Shown here: positions 17,448-24,084 of the stretch, piece by piece | Numbering within the stretch: position 1 is the first letter of the stretch | How the letters are laid out: the number at the start of each line of letters is the position of its first letter | Origin: Pedobacter sp. AK013 | GTDB taxonomy: Bacteria > Bacteroidota > Bacteroidia > Sphingobacteriales > Sphingobacteriaceae | Assembly (NCBI RefSeq): GCF_014205835.1 | Contig: NZ_JACHCQ010000023.1 | Coordinates: 48,653 to 112,652, forward strand | DNA: 64,000 nucleotides | Direction of reading: 5' to 3' | Notes under the pieces: generated by a model | The model's input: only the letters and a program-made list of their open reading frames with translations | Told to the model about the DNA's origin: nothing | Database searches by the model: none | Made by a program: the position numbers and the translations under genes

Positions 17448-19922
17448 ATGAACAAAACCAACACTTTAAAATTCTTGGGCATACTGGGCTGCATATTTGT
17501 AGGCGGTTTGCTAAAAGCACAAGAGCGTAAAGCCCCGGCTTATCCCTTAATTACGCACAATACCTATTTTAGCATTTGGTCTAACACCGATAAATTAAAC
17601 GAATCTGCTACCCAACATTGGACGGGTGCCGATCATTCTCTTTTGGGGATGATTAATGTTGATGGTGGAATTTATCGTTTTTTAGGTAAAGAAACCACTA
17701 CTTACAAAACAGTTGTACCTGCTTCAGATGAAAAAGGTTACGAAGTAAAATATACAGAAACCGAACCTCAAGGCGATTGGAAAGCTGCAAATTATACGGC
17801 CAGCAACTGGCAAACAGGTAATGCCCCAATAGGAGACGATGCCAAAAATGTGAAAACATTGTGGAAATCGCACGATATCTGGGTAAGAAGAACCTTTAAC
17901 ATAGCTAACCCAGCATCAATAAACGAACTGTTTTTAAAGCTCAACCATGACGATAATATTGAGGTTTACCTAAATGGGAAGAAAATTTATACCAAAGAAG
18001 GCTGGACCAATGATTTTAAATACATTGCCTTAAGCAATGGGGATAAAAGCGCTTTAAAAGCCGGATCGAATGTAATTGCCATCCACCTGATTAATACTGC
18101 CGGGGGCCGTTTTCTTGATTTTGGTTTAGTAGACAAATTAAAGGATAATGCCGAAAAAGTACAGATAGCTAAACAAAAAAGTGTTGATATTAATGCTACA
18201 CAAACCATTTATAACTTTACCTGCGGCAAGATAGATTTAAAATTAACTTTTACATCTCCTTTGCTAATGAATGATATGGGCTTATTTGCACGTCCGGTTT
18301 CTTACGTCTCCTATCAGGTAAAAGCAAATGATGGTAAAACCCACCAGGTAAAAGTATACCTCAGTGCATCATCAAACATTGCAGTTTACCGCCCTACGCA
18401 AGAAGTTACAGCAAGTAAATATAGCACGGCCAAATTATCGGTATTAAAAACGGGTACAGTAGAACAGCCAGTTCTTCAAAAAGCAAGTGATGACATGCGC
18501 ATTGATTGGGGCTATTTTTATGTGGCTGCGCCAAAAACAAGCAATGCCATCCAGTTTGTAACGACCGAAAAAGATGCTGCTGATGCTTTTAGAAAAGGAA
18601 ATTCGGCTTCAACGGCTAAACAGGGTAAAATGCTTGCATTAAATACCGTTATCCCTTTCGGACCGGTAGGTAAAGCTGCGGTAGAAAAATATGTTGAATT
18701 GGGTTATGATGAAATTTATTCCGTTCAATATTTTAATAAAAACTTAAGACCATGGTGGAATACCTCAGGTAAAGAAACCATCGAAGCACAATTAAGCGCT
18801 GCTGCAGACGAGTACAAAACCGTGATTCAGAAATGCGAGGCTTTTAATCAAAACTTATATGCTGATGCCTTAAAATCAGGTGGTAAAGAATATGCAGATT
18901 TATGTGTTTTAGCTTATCGTCAGAGCATTGCTGCGCATACTTTGGTAAAGAGTCCGCAGGGCGAAATTTTATGGTTATCTAAAGAAAACAACAGTGGTGG
19001 TTTTATTAATACTGTTGATGTAACTTACCCTTCGGCGCCATTATACCTCATTTATAATCCAGAATTATTACAGGGCATGTTGAACGGTATTTTCTATTTC
19101 AGCGAAAGCGGAAAATATCCCCACCCTTGGGCTGCGCACGATTTAGGTACCTATCCTTTGGCAAATGGACAAACTTATGGCGAGCCTATGCCGGTAGAAG
19201 AATCGGGCAACATGATTATTTTAACTGCTGCCATTGCTAAAGCACAAGGAAATGCCGACTACGCCAAAGCACACTGGAAAACTTTGACCACCTGGGTAGA
19301 TTATTTAACCAAAGAGGGTTTAGATCCTAAAACGCAATTGTGTACCGATGATTTTGCTGGTCACCTGGCCCGTAATGCCAATTTATCGGTAAAAGCAATT
19401 GTAGGTATTGCCTGTTATGCACAAATGGCACAAACTTTAGGTTATACAGACATAGCTAAAAAATACCGTGATATTGCCGAAAATATGGTGCCAAAATGGA
19501 TAGAAATGGCCGATGCAGGCGATCACTATGCCTTAACTTTTGATAATAAAGCTACCTGGAGCCAGAAATACAACCTGGTTTGGGATAAAGTATTAAACTT
19601 AAATCTGTTCCCTCAAAAGATTTACGATACCGAAACTAAATATTACCTAACCAAACAAAACAGGTATGGCATTCCATTGGACAGCAGAAAAGCCTACACC
19701 AAAAATGACTGGATTTTATGGACGGCCACTTTTGCTCCTACCCAAAAAGAATTTGAGGCTTTGGTGCACCCGGTGTACAAACACGCTATCGAAACTGAAT
19801 CGAGAGTACCTTTGAACGATTTTTACGATTCAAATACAGGTATACGCGATAACTTTAAAGCCAGGAGTGTAGTTGGCGGTTTTTATATGAAAATGCTTGC
19901 CGATAAATTGGCTGGCAGATAA
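17448..19922 (+). CDS. Secreted glutaminase-A/DUF4965-DUF1793 family protein with inserted beta-sandwich
   Basis: An 824-residue protein with a signal peptide to about residue 25 (GGLLKAQ) and no lipobox. The start (PAYPLITHNTYFSIWSNTDKLN) is DUF4964-like; the second half (DVTYPSAPLYLIYNPELLQGML, MPVEESGNMIILTAAIAKAQG, WTATFAP) matches the DUF4965/DUF1793 (alpha/alpha)6 domains of fungal glutaminase A and related Bacteroidota proteins. Residues about 105-228 are an extra galactose-binding-like sandwich (DIWVRRTFNI, DNIEVYLNGKKIY). Bacterial members often lack proven glutaminase activity and may act on carbohydrates. It has its own upstream palindrome and terminator, so it is likely a separate transcription unit. 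Confidence 0.8.
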   Translation: MNKTNTLKFLGILGCIFVGGLLKAQERKAPAYPLITHNTYFSIWSNTDKLNESATQHWTGADHSLLGMINVDGGIYRFLGKETTTYKTVVPASDEKGYEVKYTETEPQGDWKAANYTASNWQTGNAPIGDDAKNVKTLWKSHDIWVRRTFNIANPASINELFLKLNHDDNIEVYLNGKKIYTKEGWTNDFKYIALSNGDKSALKAGSNVIAIHLINTAGGRFLDFGLVDKLKDNAEKVQIAKQKSVDINATQTIYNFTCGKIDLKLTFTSPLLMNDMGLFARPVSYVSYQVKANDGKTHQVKVYLSASSNIAVYRPTQEVTASKYSTAKLSVLKTGTVEQPVLQKASDDMRIDWGYFYVAAPKTSNAIQFVTTEKDAADAFRKGNSASTAKQGKMLALNTVIPFGPVGKAAVEKYVELGYDEIYSVQYFNKNLRPWWNTSGKETIEAQLSAAADEYKTVIQKCEAFNQNLYADALKSGGKEYADLCVLAYRQSIAAHTLVKSPQGEILWLSKENNSGGFINTVDVTYPSAPLYLIYNPELLQGMLNGIFYFSESGKYPHPWAAHDLGTYPLANGQTYGEPMPVEESGNMIILTAAIAKAQGNADYAKAHWKTLTTWVDYLTKEGLDPKTQLCTDDFAGHLARNANLSVKAIVGIACYAQMAQTLGYTDIAKKYRDIAENMVPKWIEMADAGDHYALTFDNKATWSQKYNLVWDKVLNLNLFPQKIYDTETKYYLTKQNRYGIPLDSRKAYTKNDWILWTATFAPTQKEFEALVHPVYKHAIETESRVPLNDFYDSNTGIRDNFKARSVVGGFYMKMLADKLAGR

Positions 19923-19946
19923 TTTTACCCCTTAAAATAAACAATT

Positions 19947-19979
19947 AAAGGTTCTGCATTAAATTGTAGGACCTTTTTT
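19947..19979 (+). terminator. Rho-independent terminator after the DUF4965-family gene
   Basis: AAAGGTTCT (19947-19955) pairs with AGGACCTTT (19968-19976), with one G-T wobble, and is followed by a T run. It lies 24 bp after the stop codon. Confidence 0.75.
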
Positions 19980-20279
19980 ATTCCCGCCATGCTACGTGTC
20001 CTCACGTAATATCAGTATCTCTCCTCTTGGTCTGTGCCACCACAGATCTGAATATAGCCCCGGTTGCAGCGTTACCCTGCAGCAACGAGGTACGAGGCAG
20101 CGAAGCGTATAAGCGTAAAACGGGAAGAAACCTACAATTTTTTACCGGCTTTGCGCTTCAAATGAAAATTGTTTTTTTTATCTTGCCCATTGTTGCCTCA
20201 ATGACCGAAATAAAAATCATAGCGTTTGTAAGATTGCTTCTTCGGCCGAAATAGCCTCATCGCAATGACGACTTATTTT
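19980..20279. repeat. Gene-free patchwork of at least three dispersed repeat types
   Basis: This gap has no credible gene. It holds a small hairpin TACGTG-TCCT-CACGTA (19993-20008), a related imperfect one (TGGTCTGTG, ccac, CACAGATC) near 20028-20048, a 31-base segment 20055-20085 (TAGCCCCGGTTGCAGCG...) repeated exactly at 21852-21882, the word AACGAGGTACGAG (20084-20096) shared with 52945-52957 on the other strand, and at 20231-20270 a segment whose complement begins CGTCATTGCGATGAGG and ends AAGCAATCT, a motif common in intergenic DNA of many bacteria. Confidence 0.7.
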
Positions 20280-21380
20280 TCAAAACTCAAATTCTAATTG
20301 ATTGCTTTCTGGCTTTTCGATCTCCACATCATCATAAAACCGCGATAAAGTAATACCCAACAACCGTACTTGGGTTAGCCCAATGGTTGCTTCTTCTAAA
20401 AGTTTGATGGCTTCTGCATAAATCACTTCTGCTTTGTTTATCGGCGTAGCAAAAGACCGGCTGCGCGTAATGAGTTTAAAATTGGCAAATTTGATTTTTA
20501 AGGTTACTGTTTTACCGCTCAGTTGGTATTTTTCCAAACGTTTGGCCACGATTTCACTAATCTGTTTCAGCAGGTCGTGCATCACCGAATCTTCATTGGT
20601 ATCTTCGGGAAAGGTATCTTCTGCACCAACTGATTTGGTTTCGCGATTCGACTGAACCGGGCGTTCATCAATACCACGAACAATTTTATAATAAAACTTT
20701 CCCGATTTCCCGAATTGGGCAACAAGCTGGGCTTCAGTTAATTTTTTTAAATCTGCACCTGTATTAATCTGCATGGCCTTCATTTTGGCGCCGGTAACTT
20801 TACCTACCCCGAAGAATTTTTCTACCGGGAGTTTTTCCATAAAAGCTTCAATCTTCGACGGGCCAATAAAAGTTAAACCATCGGGCTTGTTCATGTCTGA
20901 AGCTACTTTGGCCACAAACTTATTGATGGATACGCCTGCCGAAGCCGTTAAGTTTAACTCATTTTTAATCGCGTCTTTAATTGATTGTGCAATATCAATA
21001 GCTGATCCAATTCCGAGCTTGTCTTCCGTTACATCAAGGTAAGCTTCATCCAATGAAAGGGGTTCTATAATATCAGTATATCGACTAAAAATCTCCCTAA
21101 GCGCTCTCGAAACCGCGGTATAGGCATCAAAACGTGGGTATACGAAAATTGCTGTCGGGCAAAGCTGGTAGGCTTTGCTGCTCGACATTGCCGAACGGAT
21201 TCCATATTGTCGGGCTTCGTAACTGGCTGTAGAAACCACACCACGGCTATCGGGCTTGCCACCTACCACTAAAGGCTTCCCTCGGTATTCAGGAAAATCG
21301 CGCTGCTCTACAGATGCATAAAAAGCATCCATATCGATATGGATTATTTTTCTTAAAACCGTTGGAGTTGAATCAGACAT
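20280..21380 (-). CDS. dinB: DNA polymerase IV (Y-family translesion polymerase)
   Basis: The 366-residue protein has the Y-family catalytic residues: Asp16 and Asp18 in HIDMDAFYASVE, and Asp111-Glu112 in SLDEAYLDV. The little-finger domain follows, and the tail QLEFEF resembles the beta-clamp-binding motif. It copies past DNA lesions, usually with single-base frameshift errors. The start (MSDSTP) leaves a normal N-terminus. The gene stands alone, convergent with the repeat-filled gap on its 3' side and divergent from the small gene at 21447. No LexA-type box was recognised upstream. Confidence 0.95.
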   Translation of the reverse strand: MSDSTPTVLRKIIHIDMDAFYASVEQRDFPEYRGKPLVVGGKPDSRGVVSTASYEARQYGIRSAMSSSKAYQLCPTAIFVYPRFDAYTAVSRALREIFSRYTDIIEPLSLDEAYLDVTEDKLGIGSAIDIAQSIKDAIKNELNLTASAGVSINKFVAKVASDMNKPDGLTFIGPSKIEAFMEKLPVEKFFGVGKVTGAKMKAMQINTGADLKKLTEAQLVAQFGKSGKFYYKIVRGIDERPVQSNRETKSVGAEDTFPEDTNEDSVMHDLLKQISEIVAKRLEKYQLSGKTVTLKIKFANFKLITRSRSFATPINKAEVIYAEAIKLLEEATIGLTQVRLLGITLSRFYDDVEIEKPESNQLEFEF

Positions 21381-21446
21381 GCAATGATCTAAATTTCGTG
21401 ATTTTTATCAGGATTATTGAGCTAGATTTTTTTTTCTTTACAAAAT

Positions 21447-21800
21447 ATGGAGAGAGCAATTCGTTTTTATAAAAATGCAAAGCACGAATGGTATGCCGAT
21501 ATACCGGAATGGGGCGGCGATATAGCCGATCTGCAGATGGTAGAAGGTGCCGATGAATTATTAAACTGGATAGCGGTTGCCGCGGATGAATGCAAATTAC
21601 TGATGGCTGATGAGTATATTGAAAATGCTGAAATTTTGGATCTTGTTTATGTGCGTGAAGAGAATTTAGGCGGTGGTGGCGACTATCTGTTAGAAAAATT
21701 TAGAGGAGAATTTAAAAACCATAAACTTTGGCTTTGTCATGTAACGGAGTTTATTTTTGAACAATTGCCCGAAAGGATTTATTTTAAAGAAATTAAATAA
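21447..21800 (+). CDS. Small conserved hypothetical protein (possibly DUF6717)
   Basis: A 117-residue acidic, probably cytoplasmic protein with no signal or membrane segment. Its opening IRFYKNAKHEWYADIPEWGG followed by LQMVEGADELLNWIA is reminiscent of DUF6717, as I remember that family; I cannot confirm it. There is a glycine cluster (NLGGGGDYLL) in the middle. It is divergent from dinB, 66 bp away, which gives no functional clue. Confidence 0.6.
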   Translation: MERAIRFYKNAKHEWYADIPEWGGDIADLQMVEGADELLNWIAVAADECKLLMADEYIENAEILDLVYVREENLGGGGDYLLEKFRGEFKNHKLWLCHVTEFIFEQLPERIYFKEIK

Positions 21801-21851
21801 TCACTAAAGCGGGCATCTGCAACCCTACCAATGAAACACCGATTTTGCAAT

Positions 21852-21882
21852 TAGCCCCGGTTGCAGCGTTACCCTGCAGCAA
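21852..21882 (+). repeat. Second exact copy of a 31-bp dispersed repeat
   Basis: It is identical over 31 bases to 20055-20085 (TAGCCCCGGTTGCAGCG... ending CCTGCAGCAA) and contains an imperfect hairpin (TTGCAG / CTGCAGCAA). The similarity stops right after it, so it looks like a truncated copy. The rest of 21801-21995 holds no gene. Confidence 0.8.
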
Positions 21883-21995
21883 ATGACCAACAGGATCGTC
21901 ATAAAAAAGTGAAATAAATTACCTTCGGCGAACTCGATTAAGGCCCGGTTTACTCCATAACTTTCCGCTTTGCTACACATGAGGGTAGCGGTTGG

Positions 21996-22355
21996 CTAAT
22001 CCAATAAAATTTCTACTTTATTCAACAGCGAATCCATTTCAAATGGTTTTTCCATAAAATCATTCGCACCGGCATCCAGTGCAGATTGCCTGATGTCTCT
22101 GCTGGCTGAGATCATTAAAATAGGAATTTCCTTAAATTGAGGGTCGTTTTTAAGCTGTTTGCAGATATCCCTGCCATCATGTCCACTCATCCAGATATCT
22201 AGCATAATCAGGTCTGGTTTATTTTTTACTGCATCTATAACCGCCCCACCATCATATGTAAACTCAACATCATAACCCATCACTTCCAAAATCATCGTCA
22301 CAGCATCAACAATTCCTTCATCATCATCTGCGATGAGTATTTTCTTATTTCCCAT
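21996..22355 (-). CDS. Stand-alone response-regulator receiver protein
   Basis: At 119 residues it is a CheY-like receiver domain without an output domain. The acidic cluster Asp10-Asp11-Asp12, phospho-acceptor Asp53 (LIMLDIWMSG), Ser84 at the Thr/Ser switch position (MISAS) and Lys103 (MEKPF) are all present. No histidine kinase gene lies in the window, so the partner is encoded elsewhere. Such single-domain regulators act by protein contact in phosphorelays. Confidence 0.92.
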   Translation of the reverse strand: MGNKKILIADDDEGIVDAVTMILEVMGYDVEFTYDGGAVIDAVKNKPDLIMLDIWMSGHDGRDICKQLKNDPQFKEIPILMISASRDIRQSALDAGANDFMEKPFEMDSLLNKVEILLD

Positions 22356-22637
22356 TTTGTAATTTTATTTCATATCGTTTTGTTTTTCACTGGTAAATGA
22401 GAAGATGATTGATCGCGTACTGTTATTAATGCGGTAAAGATGCTTTTTGTTTTAAAAAAAATGAATATTTATTTAAAGTATTTTGCCAAGGGGTGCATCA
22501 ACCACTTTTATTACTGGATCTTATAGCTCAATGCCGAGCTTACAAATGGAATAATTTTAAAGCTTATAAAATATTTCGGACATTTATAGTTTATATTTAC
22601 AGCGTTTATTCAAACTAATTGGGTTTAATAGCCAAAG

Positions 22638-23651
22638 ATGGACAGTATTAATATTAAGAAGTTAGCAGAAGCATTAAATTTATCTACTTCTACAATTTCG
22701 AGGGCTTTTAGGGATAATAGTGACATTAATGGTGCTACCAAAGAGCGTATATTAGCCAAGGCGAAAGAATTAAACTATCAGCCCAACCATTACGCCAGTA
22801 ATTTAAGGGAGCAAAAAAGCAAAACCATTGCGGTTATTGTGCCCGAATTGGCCAACAACTATTTCTCGCAGGCTATTCACGGTATTGAGCGGGTAGCCAG
22901 AGAAAACGGTTATCATATTCTCATTTACGTAACGGATGATGAATATAAAAAGGAAGTAACCTTCATTCGCCACTTACACAATGGTAGGGCCGATGGTATT
23001 ATTATGTCGGTTTCCGGAGAAGCCAACGATCATAATTACCTCAATAAATTTGGCAGTAAAAGATTACCGCTGGTATTTTTCGACCGAATTTATGAAGATA
23101 TTGATACACCAAGAGTAATTACCAACGATTATAATAGCAGTTTTCTGGCTACAGAACATTTAATAGAGCAGGGCTGCAATAGAATTGCCTACCTGGTGGT
23201 TAATAAAAGTTTATCAATAGGTAAAACCCGTATGCAGGGCTATCTTGATGCACTGGCTAAACACCAGATTCCTTTCGAAGAAAACCTGGTTATAGATTGC
23301 AGCAACAGTTACGAAGAGAATAGCATTATCATTAAAGAGGCTTTAACTCAATTAAAACCCGATGGTATTTTCACCTCGGTAGAACGTTTGGCTTTTGCTA
23401 CTTACTATGCTTGTTACGATCTCAATATCAACATCCCAAAAGATTTAAAAGTGATCAGTTTTTCTAGTTTGGAAATTGCTCCCTTGTTAAATCCTTCGCT
23501 CACCACCATCACCCAACCGGCCACCGAAATAGGAGAGGAAGCGGCTAAATTATTGTTTACTATTTTAGATAATCATGCCGATAAAAATCTGCCAAATGAG
23601 GTAGTTTTAGTGTCTAAAATTATCAAGCGAAACTCGACCGGAAATGGCTAA
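22638..23651 (+). CDS. LacI/GalR-family transcriptional regulator of the alpha-glucan locus
   Basis: A 337-residue regulator. Residues 1-50 are the LacI helix-turn-helix (INIKKLAEALNLSTSTISRAF, then KERILAKAKELNYQPN), followed by the hinge region (NHYASNLREQKSKTI) and a periplasmic-binding-protein-like sensor domain (VIVPELANNYFSQAIHGIE, PLVFFDRI, GCNRIAYLVVN, TTITQPATEIGEEAA). It lies 433 bp before a starch-type susC in the same direction, with two palindromic AACGTT-core operators between them. It probably senses a maltooligosaccharide or derivative and controls the genes from 24085 on. This is inferred from position. Confidence 0.93.
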   Translation: MDSINIKKLAEALNLSTSTISRAFRDNSDINGATKERILAKAKELNYQPNHYASNLREQKSKTIAVIVPELANNYFSQAIHGIERVARENGYHILIYVTDDEYKKEVTFIRHLHNGRADGIIMSVSGEANDHNYLNKFGSKRLPLVFFDRIYEDIDTPRVITNDYNSSFLATEHLIEQGCNRIAYLVVNKSLSIGKTRMQGYLDALAKHQIPFEENLVIDCSNSYEENSIIIKEALTQLKPDGIFTSVERLAFATYYACYDLNINIPKDLKVISFSSLEIAPLLNPSLTTITQPATEIGEEAAKLLFTILDNHADKNLPNEVVLVSKIIKRNSTGNG

Positions 23652-23743
23652 AAAATGGCTCAAAAAACGGGCATGTTTTTAGACTAAAATTTTCAAAAAT
23701 TTTCTTCACTTAGTGTAAAATACGCAGAATTTAGACCGATTTA

Positions 23744-23757
23744 CGGGAACGTTCCCG
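23744..23757. promoter_or_regulatory. LacI-family operator 1
   Basis: CGGGAACGTTCCCG is a perfect 14-bp palindrome with the central ACGT usual for LacI-family sites. The same 14 bases recur at 23788-23801. It lies between lacI and susC, about 90 bp after the lacI stop. Confidence 0.75.
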
Positions 23758-23781
23758 AAAGATGACTGAATTTTGATCCAA

Positions 23782-23807
23782 TTTTTTCGGGAACGTTCCC
23801 GAAAAAA
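23782..23807. promoter_or_regulatory. LacI-family operator 2, a perfect 26-bp palindrome
   Basis: Six T, then CGGGAACGTTCCCG, then six A form a perfect 26-bp palindrome. Its centre is 44 bp from that of operator 1, about four helical turns, so dimers could sit on the same face of the DNA. The remaining 280 bp to the susC ATG are AT-rich, with no other feature recognised. Confidence 0.8.
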
Positions 23808-24084
23808 GCATTAAAAATGGCTTAGTGTAATAATTACACTTTAAATTTAGATTTTACATTTTTAATATACTTATTATTAGATAATTAAAAAATTAACAAT
23901 TATTTAATATAGATTTTTACATGCCAGAAAAAGCTAATTTTTATGCTGGTTTTCTTGTCTGTATTTTAGCCCGAAATATATTTTTTAAATAAATTTTGAA
24001 ATATCATTAACAGCTGTAAATTAGACCTGTGTGTAAATCACTATAATATTTAACCAAATTTTTATACTTAAACGAGCTTCAAAT

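Larger units (their letters stand above)
23709..23840. promoter_or_regulatory. CTTAGTGTAA direct repeats flanking the LacI operators, the second inside a perfect palindrome
   Basis: CTTAGTGTAA occurs at 23709-23718 and 23821-23830. The second copy overlaps AGTGTAAT-A-ATTACACT (23824-23840), a perfect 8-bp inverted repeat around one base. The pair brackets both operators. It could be a site for a second regulator; none is identified. Confidence 0.35.

Noticed and set aside
20027..20254. 75-residue plus-strand reading frame before dinB
   Set aside because: It lies entirely in the patchwork of dispersed repeats and has an arbitrary composition.
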